A stretch of 64,000 nt of DNA, from contig VNWV01000002.1 of assembly GCA_009801085.1 (NCBI GenBank), positions 3,658,001 to 3,722,000 of the forward strand, in the 5' to 3' direction. The notes under the pieces were generated by a model that was given only the letters and a program-made list of their open reading frames with translations, was not told the origin of the DNA and ran no database searches. A program made the translations under genes and the position numbers. This document shows, piece by piece, positions 1 to 10,879 of this stretch (positions are counted from its first letter, which is position 1; each line of letters begins with the position of its first letter). The stretch is from Lasiodiplodia sp. COLG20 (lineage: Eukaryota > Ascomycota > Dothideomycetes > Botryosphaeriales > Botryosphaeriaceae).

Positions 1-7
1 AAGAACG

Positions 8-1534
8 ATGAAGACCTCCGCTCTTACTGCCGGCCTTGCAGCCTTTGCTGCCGCTCACGGCGACCATGGCCACGACCAGCGGCCAATTGAGGGCCCCCAC
101 AAGGGTCTCTGGTACAACACGCTGCCTGGTGACGGCGGTACCCAGGTGAGCTCCAATGGCTTGCATGCAGGCTGTGAGACTGACTGATTCCCTCTAGGCC
201 GACTCGGTTTTCTCTGGCATCTCGACCTTTGGTCGCATCCAGTACTCGCCTTGTCTTTCGACCGAGGATGTCAAGTATGACATTGCCTTCATCGGTGCGC
301 TCAGTCGGTCCCAGTCTCCAAGCTCTTGATTGACAGTTGTTGCGCAGGCGCTCCGTTCGACACTGGCACCTCTTATCGCCCTGGCGCTCGCTTCGGCCCC
401 AGCGGTATCAGACAAGGTTCTCGCCGTCTCAATCTCTAGTATGTTAAACAGAGCGCACGTGCGCTGACCTGGTTGTGTTCGGAACCAAGGCTCACGAAGG
501 GTTGGATTCAGCGGCGGCTACAACGTCCCACTCGACGCAAACCCGTTCAACAGCTGGGCTACGGTCATTGACTGCGGAGACATCCCTGTCACTTCGTGAG
601 TAGCCGCATGGATGACACGTACTTACGTGGCTCTAACAATGGTGATGCAGGTACGACAACACCTGGGCCATCAAGCAGATCGAGGAGGGCCACAACAGCG
701 TCCTCTCGCGTTCGCCGGCCACCAACTCTCACATGAAGGGTCTGTCCAAGAAGGGCAAGACCCTTCCGCGTGTCATCACCCTCGGCGGTGACCACACCAT
801 CACCCTGCCTCTGCTGCGCAGCATCAACCGTGAATACGGTCCCGTCAGCGTCATCCACTTCGACAGCCATCTGTAAGGCCCAAAGCATCGGCTTGAATCG
901 AGGTGACTTACTGACATGTCCTAGGGACACCTGGCGGCCCAAGGTCTTCGGTGGCGCTCCCAGCGAGACGGCTTCGATCAACCACGGCACGTACTTCTAC
1001 CATGCTGCTCAGGAGGGCCTGCTCGCCAACGACTCCAACATCCACGCTGGTATCCGCACCACGCTTTCCGGCCTGTCCGACTACGAGAACGACGGCTACT
1101 GCGGCTTCGAGATCGTTGAGGCGCGCGAGATCGACACCATCGGTATTGACGGCATCATCAAGAAGATCCGCGACCGTGTCGGCACCGAGAAGCCTGTCTA
1201 CCTCAGCATCGACATCGACACGCTCGACCCTGCCTGTGAGTATCGGCCGTGATTCCAAGCTCTTTCAAAGATGCTGACTTGTGTAGTTGCCCCGGCCACT
1301 GGCACCCCCGAGACGGGCGGCTGGTCGACTCGCGAGCTCCGCACCATCATCCGCGGTCTTGATGGCATCAACCTCATCGGCGCCGATATCGTCGAGGTTG
1401 CTCCGGCGTACGATACCAATGCTGAGCACACGACCATGGCTGCTGCGGATACGCTTTACGAGGTCATGACCATCATGGTCAAGAGGGGCCCTCTCAGCCT
1501 CAGCACTATTGGCGACAACATGGAGGAACTCTGA
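8..1534 (+). CDS. agmatinase (ureohydrolase family), with N-terminal signal-like segment
   Basis: Seven exons can be followed: 8-145, 198-294, 348-438, 512-595, 651-872, 925-1235 and 1287-1534, giving about 396 aa. The product opens with a hydrophobic Ala-rich stretch after MKTS, then a His/Asp-rich segment, so a signal peptide is likely. The ureohydrolase metal motifs are intact: GGDHT, the DSHLD (D-x-H-x-D) motif split across the 872/925 splice, and SIDIDTLDP followed by [10 protein letters not shown] across the last splice. These are the ligands for the two Mn ions in arginase/agmatinase enzymes. The overall text ([26 protein letters not shown]) fits agmatinase rather than arginase. The expected reaction is agmatine to putrescine plus urea; substrate is inferred from family and not proven. 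The start lies only 7 bp into the window, so an upstream start or exon cannot be excluded. Confidence 0.88.
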
Positions 1535-2223
1535 GCACTCGATGGACTTGGAATTGACACAAAATGAATGCATGTATGATGACGGGGGCAATGCGAACTT
1601 TGATGTAGGTGTTTTTGGCACCTTGTTGTCCTCTCGTTTTCGGGCACCTTGATGTCTGCACCTAGTATGGATTAGAAATATGAATGAGACATGACCTGTA
1701 TCTGTATTTTTGAGAGCTGCGCCTGCGATTGAGATTAGGGGAAATTTTGATGACTGGAGCATGGTGATCCCGCCGGTCGGTCGTGCTATGCCCTCGTCTC
1801 AATTCGCCTCGGCTCCGATAGGACGAACTTCGGCATCAGCCCTGAGAACATAAGCAAACCTTTACGTCGGGGATGCAATGTACCTGTAGAAATGAGATGA
1901 CGATGTTCGACTTCAGCGTCTGGGTTGCGCAATGCTGAAATGAACACAGGCGACATCCACAACGGCATCCTACCTTCAGCGGTCAGGCCCTAGGGTGGTT
2001 GGAAGAACAAGTAGAAAAAGAGATGTTGCGTGAAGAGTGATGTGTACAGTCCATCTAAGCTGTGTCACAAGGCCAAATGGGCTGAATTTGTAATGGGAAG
2101 GTGGTGGATCGGCAAGTTCGGCGGATTGATAAGATCTGCTTCCTTTTGCGGCTAGCGTTCCGCGGACTGCGGTGCCCATCTCACCACCGAGACGCCGGCA
2201 TTCTCCCACAGCAGACCACCACC
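1535..2223. other. intergenic: agmatinase 3' end and COX11 promoter
   Basis: No coding signal was recognised on either strand. The stretch must hold the 3' UTR of the agmatinase gene and the promoter and leader of the COX11 gene, both on the plus strand. No clear TATA box or repeat was seen. Confidence 0.5.
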
Positions 2224-3132
2224 ATGAACGCGTCTTCTCCGCTACTGCGCGCATTCGCGCAGGCCTCACGGCTCTCTGAGTCCTGGACATGCAGAAGCTG
2301 TGCGCGCGCCGCCATCCGCCCCCACGTCCTGCGAGCCTCGCCCCGTCGAAACATCAGCGGCACCGGCAAGCCTGCTCAGAGCACATCCCAGAATGTCGCA
2401 CCGACCATGGAACAATTGCGCGAACCGTACAAGAACAAGAACCGCGCGACTGCGTACGTGTAGTCTCCAGCGTGCCATTGAGATGGCAGCGCGGCTAACC
2501 TGCTCGCCCGCAGGTACTACGCTCTCAGCATCATCCTCGGGACCGTTGCTCTGTCGTACGGCTCGGTGCCAATGTATAAAATGGTATGCTATTCCACTCA
2601 GCACTCAATGCATCCTGTCTAACCCTGCCGTCTTCAGATCTGTCAAACTACCGGCTGGGGTGGTCAGCCCATCAAGTCAGCCGCCCACGCTTCCCTCGAT
2701 GGCGACCCCGCCGAGCGTCTCAAGCCCGTCACTTCGTCGCGTCGACTTCGCATCACCTTCAATGGCACCGTCTCGGATGTGCTACCCTGGAAATTCGTAC
2801 CTCAGCAACGCGAAGTCCGCGTCCTCCCTGGCGAGACGGCTTTGGCATTCTATACTGCTACCAACAAGAGCGACGAGGACATCATCGGCGTGGCCACGTA
2901 CAGCGTCACCCCCGGCCAGGTCGCCCCGTACTTCAGCAAAATCCAATGTTTCTGCTTCGAGGAGCAACGGCTGAACAAGGGCGAAACGGTCGACATGCCC
3001 GTCTTCTTCTACATTGACCCAAGCTTTGTCGACGATATAAATATGCGCGGGATTGATACCATCACGTTAAACTATACGTTTTTTAAAGCAAGATATGACA
3101 AGGACGGGCATCTAACGCCAGTGGCGGGTTAG
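2224..3132 (+). CDS. cox11: cytochrome c oxidase assembly protein COX11/CtaG
   Basis: Three exons (2224-2453, 2514-2583, 2638-3132) give a 264-aa protein. The N-terminus is Arg/Ser-rich without acids, as expected for mitochondrial import. A single membrane segment follows (YYALSIILGTVALSYGSVP, about residues 77-95), then the conserved YKMICQTTGWGG junction across the second splice and an immunoglobulin-like intermembrane-space domain. The copper-binding CFCFEEQ motif is present, as are the family's KIQCFCFEEQ and FFYIDP segments. COX11 delivers copper to the CuB site of Cox1 at the inner membrane. The length is normal for fungi. Donor GTACGT and branch GCTAAC support the first intron, and CTAAC the second. 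Confidence 0.95.
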
Positions 3133-3754
3133 ATATGGGTGGAAAAAGAGGCGAGGTAGCCAAATGTAGACCAACACCACGGTGGTAAACCGGTAAAACA
3201 TACGGTGAAAATGGATATAATCGCTGTTAGTTGATTAATATCCCGTTTTCTGTAGACCAATCGATTATGGAGGACGGAGATTGAGTGTGGTGCTCGCTAG
3301 GGAAGGGTGCAAGGGCGTTGTGGATGCTCTTATGAATGCCGACGACGCGAACGAGCGCTACAAGCGAGAAAATCATAAGAATTAAGAAAGAATGCGCAGG
3401 CGAAAAGAAAATGTCTATGAGTCGGGGTCACATACGGCTTGATAGAGCCGGCGAGTAGGATCTGAGTGCTGGAGGTCCTCTACGAATGGGACTTTGAAGG
3501 CACCATCTCCCGGGGCACAGTAGCATCATTCAAAATCTCATCACTCACTCACACCAAGTCAGGTCCGCACACTCACCCTGCTTTTGTGACTGTCCAGCCA
3601 GCACTCCGTTCCCAACGAATCGGGAAGGACCCTGAAATGTCGGGCAGGACCCTGAAGTATGAGGTATTTCAATCAGCCATAAGCTCCGACACTTAACAGC
3701 GTCCACCTCTCTTCATCTACATCTACCTCTACCATCTTCATCTACCGCAAAGGC
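3133..3754. other. intergenic: COX11 3' end and promoter of the 3755 gene
   Basis: No gene-like coding run was found. The last ~80 bp before position 3755 are pyrimidine-rich with CATCT/CTAC repeats (ctcttcatctacatctacc), typical of a fungal core promoter or leader. Confidence 0.45.
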
Positions 3755-5346
3755 ATGTCGTTCTGCTGTGAATCTGCCGCCGCAATGGCTCAAGATGGCG
3801 ACGCTGCTGCCGTTGGATCCTCTTCACCAGGTGGGCGACTCCTCTCACTTCACTTCGCCCTGACACTGACACTGACACTGGCTCTTCAGTAGCCACTAAA
3901 CAGGCCCGCTCCTCAACGCCTGTCGAACAGCCCCTCCCCACCGAACCCAGTTTGGGCGAACGGACAGAACCTCACCCACCGCACGACTCGGACAATATCG
4001 AGGAAACTGCCCAAGATTTCGCTGGACAAGGCAACTCGGATCATGACCAACCGCCCCAAGTTGAACCTACCTCGCCTGCTGAACCCGACCACCGTGCTCC
4101 TCCGCGCAGGCCAATTGACTGGAAATCCATCAAAAATATGTTGAAGAAGCAGCCTGTTGCCAAGGGAAATACGGGCGATCCTGGATCTGGCTCCATACCA
4201 ACGGCCCTGACTTCAGGCGATGGCGAACATGGGGTCTCTACGGCTGAGGATGGCACGGAAAGCGAGGAAAGGTCAGCGGCCTTCATATCGAACAATGCTA
4301 CCGCTATTAAGGCAGCTACCGGACATGGCAAGGATGGCAAGAGCAGCACAACTCCGAGGAAACGGGTCCGCAAGAACCCTACCGCCGTTGCCAATCCCCT
4401 ATCTGACGATGAGAAGGATGCGCCTAAAAGAAAGCGGGCAAGGAAGGAGCAGGGTGGACCTTCGGGACGGAAGTCCAAGGCAGAGTTGATCACCATACTG
4501 AAGAACTGCCAGCGCCAAAAGCACGGCGGCATTACGACCCTAAGCACCAAATCTCTCCAGACGTATCCGGCTGAATTCACCAGGGAAGGATATATTCGAA
4601 CAGATTCAGCGATCATGGGCTTAAGTCGCTCTAAGCTAGGCCTCACACAGGCCGAGTATGATCGTGCAACGAAGAACTGGCCAAAGCCCCTTGGCAGCGA
4701 GCTGCCCAGGTTCTTCACGAGCGACGGACATTTGAGAGAGCGGTCGCTGGCCGATAACGCACAGACTAGGGACAACGCTAATAGCAAGTTTAGACGGACC
4801 GATGCTGCCAAAGATACCGAAGAAGCCGCCAAGTCTGCTGCATCCACTGTCCCAACTGGGGCCCAAAATGTGGTTGTTGAAGCAATCTGGAAAGCCATCG
4901 GTAATGGCCAAAATATCACAGCTGAGACGTTTGGCTTGCAAAGGATGGGGAAAAACATTCGCAGCCTGGTAGAGTTTGCTCAAGAAAAAGCCAAGAAGGA
5001 TGTCTTACATGAGCGCTTCATGACAAAAGCGTTTGAGAAGATGAAGTCTCAAATTAAGCTATGGCGCAAGTATGCGCGTCAATGGAAGACTGCCTACGAG
5101 GCCGCCGAGAGGCACATCGAGCTACAGGCTAATGCAATCGAGGAGCTTAAGGAGTTGATCCCGGAAGATCAACAGGAGAAGCTGCAGGAGCAAGATATTC
5201 CAGAGTGGAATACGGTTGATCTCAAGGAGCCAGAACTTCCTGTTATTGGTCAGCCTCTTACCGAAGAAGACTTTACAACAGACGACAAGGCAGCCATCAA
5301 GCCGTCAACTTCGAAAGTTGGCGTAAATTGTTCATATCATGGGTAG
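3755..5346 (+). CDS. hypothetical nuclear-type protein with NLS-like patches and C-terminal coiled coil
   Basis: Two exons (3755-3830 and 3890-5346) are joined by a 59-bp intron that contains a CTGACA hexamer repeat. The product is 510 aa from the ATG at 3755, or 500 aa from the in-frame ATG at 3785, which has the better Kozak context (GCAATGG). I do not recognise a family. The first third is Pro/Glu/Asp-rich and probably disordered. Two basic clusters (PRKRVRKNP and PKRKRARKEQ, about residues 190-220) look like nuclear localisation signals. A middle part (GRKSKAELITILKNCQ onward) could be a small folded domain. The part with KKDVLHERFMTKAFEKMKSQIKLW and AAERHIELQANAIEELKELI is helical and coiled-coil-like. 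The last five codons and the TAG stop coincide with the left end of an 83-bp inverted-repeat element (TIR from 5340), so the native C-terminus may have been replaced or extended. Expression is unproven. Confidence 0.6.
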
Positions 5347-5422
5347 TTGAAGCTATCGTCCGGACGTGAATGTCCAATTTTTAATTCCACATCTACGTCC
5401 GGACGATAGCTTCAGCTACCCA
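5340..5422. repeat. 83-bp inverted-repeat element, copy 1 (MITE-like)
   Basis: The left arm 5340-5367 and right arm 5395-5422 are 28-nt inverted repeats with one mismatch, starting TGGGTAG and containing GAAGCTATCGTCCGGACG. The spacer is 27 nt. A second copy of exactly the same length and organisation is at 24632-24714. CATAT occurs just outside both ends and could be a target-site duplication, but both copies also share bases left of the arm (TCAT-TCA), so the true boundary is uncertain. The TAG in the left arm serves as stop codon of the upstream gene. Confidence 0.8.
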
Positions 5423-6817
5423 CATATGTCATTATTCCTCTCAAAATTGCTGGTTGCCCTTTCTTCGCGCTAATATCGGCTGTGATACGCTCTGAAATGT
5501 TAAAAGTTTTGGCCCAAATGAGAGCTTTAACCCCCTCGTGATGTTGCAATATCGAGCGACCCGATCTGGAACGGTGGCTGAAAGATCGGAAAAGCTCGCG
5601 ATCTTGAGCCGCTTCTCGCGCGGGGCTATCTTTGTGGCGCCACGGCAGCCGTCTTGCACCTGCAGCAAGCTAAGTCGGAAATGGCTAGACATGGTACGAA
5701 ACGTTTTATTGTCGGAGGCTGGGAAGCGGTTAATGCGGGGTTACATGAACGGCAGGAAGCGGCAAGCGTGCGATAGCGAGTATTGAGGCCTCCTGCCATG
5801 ATTTGTTTGAGGCAAAGTGCAGTCATGGAGCATTCGAGTCCCGTGTAACGTGATTGGCTTCTCCGCACCGTTGACAGGCATCGCTGGGGCGCCAGCAGAG
5901 GTCGCTAACCATGGACCCGACCCGCATGTTCGGATCGACAGCCTCAGAAACACGGCGAGGAGCGCCCTCGCCAGTTGGTAGGTAGGAGCATGACCCTCGT
6001 GCCCTCCCTGGCCCCCTACCGTCGTCATCCAAGGTACCCGTCTTTGCAGAAAGACTGGTTTATGCGGTTGATGGGAGAAAACCTGATTGTCCAAGCCACG
6101 CGTTCAAGGCGGTATTCTTATTTTCTCGCGTGCAGAAAATTTTTCCAGGTTCAAACGAGGCCCAGCCTCGCATGCGCTGGCGGTGGCGGGCAGGGCGGCG
6201 TCAAGTACACCTCGAGCGTCGCGCGCAGCAGTACATGGGCTTCGCCCTTGCATGTTGCTGCAATAGAGCTTTCATCGCACTCTTAGTACTCGGCTCTGAT
6301 GCCCGTGTTTCGGTGGGGATGACGTATCGTCCGCACTGCAGCTCCGTGGTTCGCTCGGGCTCGGGATGCCGGCACCGGCACATGTGGGGAACGTCAGCTG
6401 TTGATCTGCGTCCTGCCCCAATCCTTTGCTGAACCTCCTCTCGTCCAAGCTTGTCCACGTCGACCCAGCCCATCCATGCTTGCGCCCTTCCTTGCTCTGT
6501 GGGCCCGCCATCATCATGATGCCATCCATGTTCTTGTCGCTGTACCACGCCTGCACCCCTCACGCAAGTCAACGCACGTCGGGTGCCAGTAGGGGAAGCT
6601 TTGATTATTCAGGTGAGGCTACCAAATTAAGGCTCGTCGCTCTTGTTCATGCTATAGGGTATCTGAGCGGTCGTCATTATGGGCATAAGAAAAAGAAAAT
6701 GCAGGTTGAGAAGGCCGGATGCACCGCCTTCGTCCCCAGACCATCAGTCATGTACTGTCCGAAACAACTTCATCATTAAACTGTCGCCCATCCCGCTGCG
6801 CCAAAGCCTGTCGCTGT
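5423..6817. other. intergenic, no gene recognised
   Basis: This lies between the 83-bp element and the convergent 3' end of the CFEM gene. Several short open frames exist on both strands, but none has codon use, splice signals or motifs that suggest a gene. The part nearest 6818 should hold the CFEM 3' UTR. Confidence 0.45.
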
Positions 6818-7835
6818 TTACAGAGCGAGCAGCATGGCCAAACCTGCTGCGCCGAGCATGGGGCCGGCCGTCTTCAAGGGAGCAGCCGCACCGGTAGCCG
6901 ACGCAGCGGCAGAAGAGGCAGCACCAGATGCGCTGGAGGCCTGTTGGACGTGTTAGTCGCCAGCAGGAGCTTGTGGGCGTCGTGAGGTACTTACAGCGCT
7001 CGAAGCAGCGGCACCGGCACTTTCGGTGGCAGACGAAGCAGCGGCACCGGCGCTTTCAGTGGCCGACGAGGCAGCGGAGCCGGCACTCTCAGTGGCTGAA
7101 GAAGCAGCACCCGAGGCCGACGAGAGGGCAGAACTGGCAGCACCCGACGCAGACCCGGCCGCAGACGAAGCAGCAGCACCGGCGCTCTCGGACGCGTTGG
7201 ATGCACCTGCACTGGCGGAAGCGGCGGCGCCACCAACGGCAGTGTAGAGGGTCGAGAGGCCAGTCGTGGTGGCGTAGGTGGTACCAGAGGCGGAAATGGT
7301 GGTGACCAGAGCTTGGGTCGAGACGGGAGTGCTGGAGCCGCCGGCGCTCTCTGCGGAAGCAGAACCAGTACCCGAGGCCGTCGCAGTGGCTGCGGCCGAG
7401 GACAGGACGCTCGCGCCAGAAGCCGACGACGAGACCGAAGAACCGGCGCTAGACACGGCGCTGGAGACGGCGTCTTTGTGGAGTCAGTCACGAACTTCAG
7501 CAGGCGAGCGGGCCATTACTCACTCTGGCAGTACGAGTTGCCGTAGGCGATGACCGAGGCAGCTTGGTCGCTTCCACAAGCCTCGTTGGCGCAGTCGCGG
7601 ACTCCATAGCCGAAGTCGACGTTGGCGCAGTAGCAGTTGACGTCGCCCTGGGCGCAGCCAAAGTCGCTAGTGGCAATGGAAACCATGTTGTTGATGCAGG
7701 TTTGCTGGAACGCCATGTTAGCACTGGTACGGCACCGAGGCAAGGAAGACATACGCCACACTCAGGCAGGTCGGAAAGACCCTGCTGGGCCACGGCCATG
7801 GCGGCGCCAATGGCAAGGACGGCGAAGGACTTCAT
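6818..7835 (-). CDS. CFEM-domain, Ser/Ala-rich GPI-anchored cell-surface protein
   Basis: Four exons on the minus strand (7835-7755, 7704-7524, 7473-6995, 6940-6818) give 287 aa. A signal peptide (MKSFAVLAIGAAMAVA) is followed by a CFEM domain at about residues 20-85 with all eight cysteines in the family order: PEC, QTC, GCAQGDVNCYC, RDC, EAC and SYC. CFEM proteins sit in the fungal wall or membrane and in studied cases bind haem or act in adhesion and host interaction. After the domain comes a long Ser/Ala/Thr/Gly region with an 11-aa unit (ATESAGAAASS) repeated three times, encoded by 33-bp repeats. The C-terminus ends in a short hydrophobic tail (MLGAAGLAMLLAL) after small residues, fitting a GPI-attachment signal. 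Introns carry GCTAAC or GACTAAC branch sites. Confidence 0.93.
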
Positions 7836-8553
7836 AGCGGCGAGGAGAGTAGGGAGATAGCAGGCAGTAGGATGCTGTGTAGGTGATGCTCGCAGAGGAC
7901 GAGAGCTGGCAGGTTATGTAGCAGGCGACGGTGAGGGAGAAAAGGGTGGGCTGGGGGGACTTATATGCGGGCGGGCAACTGCAGCGTCGCGCCTGCCCTC
8001 ATCTCCGCAGCTGCAATCTTGTTTTCCAAGTGGGCAGCAGCGGCGAGCAGCAACCGGCGTGCGTGTGAAGCCAGGCTGCCGCTCAGGCCAGCGCCGGCCC
8101 CTGCGCCGATCTGGGCCGCTAGCTGCGCTGCGTCGCCATGATGGATGTTTCTCTCCACGCTCCTCGTCATCGACCGGCGCACGGAGCAGGAGACTCACCT
8201 CACACCACAGGTCGTGTCGCAGTCGGAGGGAAATGAAGTCAACTCTGTGCCGTCGCACAGCGGCGCCTGTCCAGACGTGTCACGGCAGCGCACGCTGTCT
8301 CGCCTGATGCCCGTAGCCGGGGCGGTCCAGCCACCGCAAAGTGCTTGATTTGCCGGCCCAGCCATCGCGCCGCCGCCGTCGTCAACCTCAGCTCGACCAG
8401 GGCCCGGCGCTCGCGGCTCCATCACGGCCTACCCACTGCCAAACGCACGCCGGCCAACCACTATCCGCCCTCACCGCGACAATTGCATCACCTCCCGCGT
8501 CCGGCAAACTGCTTGATTAATCTAGTTGCACGCTACATGGCCGGCTTCCGTGC
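7836..8553. other. intergenic: CFEM promoter and trpE 3' end
   Basis: Both flanking genes are on the minus strand, so this holds the promoter of the CFEM gene (right of 7835) and the terminator region of trpE (left of 8554). It is GC-rich; no coding signal was recognised. Confidence 0.45.
7961..7966 (-). promoter_or_regulatory. TATA-like element upstream of the CFEM gene
   Basis: On the minus strand the text reads gcATATAAgtcc, about 125 bp before the CFEM start codon. Position and sequence fit a TATA box; no experimental support. Confidence 0.4.
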
Positions 8554-10406
8554 CTAGCCCGCCGCCAGGTCAATGTGCGCCTGCGCCGCGTCCTGTCCGC
8601 CCGCTTGGCCTTGTTGCTCCGCCAGGTGCTTTTTCTCCGCCGACGTGATGCACTGCATGTTTGCCCCGAGCTTGTTCATTGTCTCCATCCACTCGTCGTA
8701 CGGGTCCGAGTCGAACACAATCCCTCCGCCCGCCTGGAGATATGCAACTCCGTCCTTGGTCATCATCGTACGCAGTGCAATGCACTATCTCACGTTAGTC
8801 CCGTCGATTGCCCTGACTCGAGGTGAAATGTGCATCGGCCACTTACCGTGTCCATGGCCCCTTCTTCCTCTTCGCCCTGCTGGTTCACGCTGCCGTACCC
8901 GAAGTAGCCGACGGCACCCGCGTAAACCCCTCTCTTCTCCTGTTCCAGCTCGGCGATCAATTCCATGGCGCGGACCTTGGGCGCGCCACTGACTGTTCCA
9001 GCAGGAAAGATGGACCGGAACGCGTCAAAGCGCGTCTTCTCGGGCCGCAGCACGCCCGAGACTTCGGATACCAGGTGCTGAACGTGCGAAAACTTCTGCA
9101 CCACCATCAAGCGATCGACGCGCGTGGAAAGCGGGTCGCAAACCCTGTTCACGTCATTGCGCGCAAGATCCACAAGCATTACATGCTCGGCTCTGTCCTT
9201 TAACGAGCTCCGCAGCTCCTCGGCCAGCCGCTCGTCCTCCTCCACCGTCTTGCCGCGCTTGACCGTACCCGCGATGGGGTGCGTGATGATACGTCCCTGA
9301 TCGGCCTTCACCAGCAGTTCGGGGCTCGCGCCGATTATCTGGAAATCCTCACACTCGAGGTAGAAGAGGTAAGGCGAAGGGTTTACGGTACGTAGATGGC
9401 GGTATATGTTGAATGGGTGCAGCGAAGTAGGCCTCGAAAAGCGTTGTGATGGAACGCACTGGATAATGTCGCCCTTGCTGATGTGCTCCTTGAGCTTGTG
9501 GACGTGGCCCTCGTACCCCTCTCGCCCAATGTTCGACGTATATTCGAGGTCGGTTTTAATCGGAGGTTGCTCAGGCAACGGCACGTCCTCACGCTTGAGC
9601 TTTGCGATCGTCGCATGCACCACCGCCTGGGCATCGTTGTACGCACTCTCCAGCTGATCAGGGTTCTCGGGGACTTTCATGTACGTGATGACCTTGACGA
9701 CCTGGAAGAAGTGGTCGAAGGCGACAATCGTGTCGAATAGCATGAAGAAACTCTCGGGCACCTTCAGCACGTCCTTCATATCCCGCTTGGTCTTGGGCTC
9801 GAAGTATCTAACGCAGTCATAGCCAACGTAGCCAATGGCGCCGCCGGTCAAGGGAGGGAGCTTCATTGTGGGCACGGCGGCAACGCGGGACTTGGCCAGC
9901 TCTTTCTCGAGCAGCGGGAGGGGGTCGCATTCCGGGCCATGGCCAGGACCGGTCTTGAGTACACTGCGAGGTTCTGTTCTCTGAGTCAGAGGCGGTGGCG
10001 GGCGCTCGGCTTCCACACGCACCTGCACCCACAAAGCTGTACCGCCCTATCGTCTCCGTCGTGGCCGCACTCTCGAAGAGGAACGATAGCTTGGACCTGG
10101 CAGGCTCTCAGCACAGAGCCCGAGGCTTGCAGAGCAACAATTCACCGACTTGTGGGCTATCTTTAGATAAATGGACGTGGGCGTGAGGAACTCGGCGGAA
10201 ATGGAGGAGCACACGGGTACGAGGTTCGGCGGGTTCGGCGTGTTCGCATACGACGCCAGTACTTCACGCACTGTGTCGAGCGAGGGCTCGATGCCTGGCT
10301 GGAAGCGCGGTCAGCACTGTTACAGCGGCGGGACAAGCTCCTCCGTTGAGGCCTCTGCCCGCAACACGCACGCGCAGACAACGGGACAGCTTACTCGCGA
10401 CGCCAT
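8554..10406 (-). CDS. trpE: anthranilate synthase component I
   Basis: The gene starts with a tiny exon (ATG GCG TCG CGA, 10406-10395), then GTAAGC, and continues with [17 protein letters not shown] after a CTTCCAG acceptor. Further exons carry [19 protein letters not shown], then [20 protein letters not shown], then the long chorismate-binding domain, then a last exon ending QAHIDLAAG. Conserved chorismate-binding motifs are visible: [49 protein letters not shown] and [14 protein letters not shown]. The enzyme makes anthranilate from chorismate and glutamine-derived ammonia, the first step of tryptophan synthesis, with the glutamine amidotransferase (TrpG/TRP3) encoded elsewhere. The second intron's donor appears to be GTCGGT, a weak site, chosen because it restores [10 protein letters not shown]; the third acceptor is likewise inferred from frame. 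Total is roughly 520 aa, normal for the family. Confidence 0.93.
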
Positions 10407-10879
10407 TGTGGAACGTCAGCTGTGGTCTGGGGAAAGACTGGACAAGTGTGGCGTGGAGAGGAAGCGCAGCAGGAGGGAGACGCGAGACCAGTCAGAGACG
10501 CGACATTTTCGGCGGGTAAAGCTCTCGCTTGATGTCAACGCGCCGACGCGCAGAGCCAGTCAGCGTGCGGCTTGGCGCGTGTTTTGGCGGGGCTGGGATT
10601 TGCTGTTGTGACCAGCCTCAGCCCTGCCCTGTTTACTTCTACTTCATCTCGCCCGCTTCCAGAGCGCGGCCACCGCTCCACGACGCGCCGCTTCCTTCGG
10701 CCGCGGTCACTCGGGAGATGGGCAAGTAACTTTCGAGTGCCAGCCAGCTAGACGACCGCGCCCGGGCCTTCGTCTCCACCAATCCCTTCAAAGCACGCTC
10801 CCACCCCCTCCTCCTCTGCCGCTCTACCACCCTTCTCCGCCCTCCACCACCCTCGTGCGTGCGCCAGCTCTCCACCGCC
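10407..10879. promoter_or_regulatory. divergent promoter region, trpE / 10880 gene
   Basis: The 473 bp separate the start codons of trpE (minus) and the coiled-coil gene (plus), so both promoters must lie here. The right end is strongly C/T-rich (ccaccccctcctcctctgcc), as in many fungal leaders. No specific operator was recognised. Confidence 0.5.

Noticed and set aside
4041..4958. 305-codon minus-strand frame opposite the 3755 gene
   Set aside because: Shadow of the plus-strand frame, which has a plausible intron, a basic/acidic domain pattern and an ATG in good context; the minus frame has none of these.
5830..5850. TTCGAGTCCC, resembling a tRNA T-loop
   Set aside because: Upstream sequence does not fold into D and anticodon arms.
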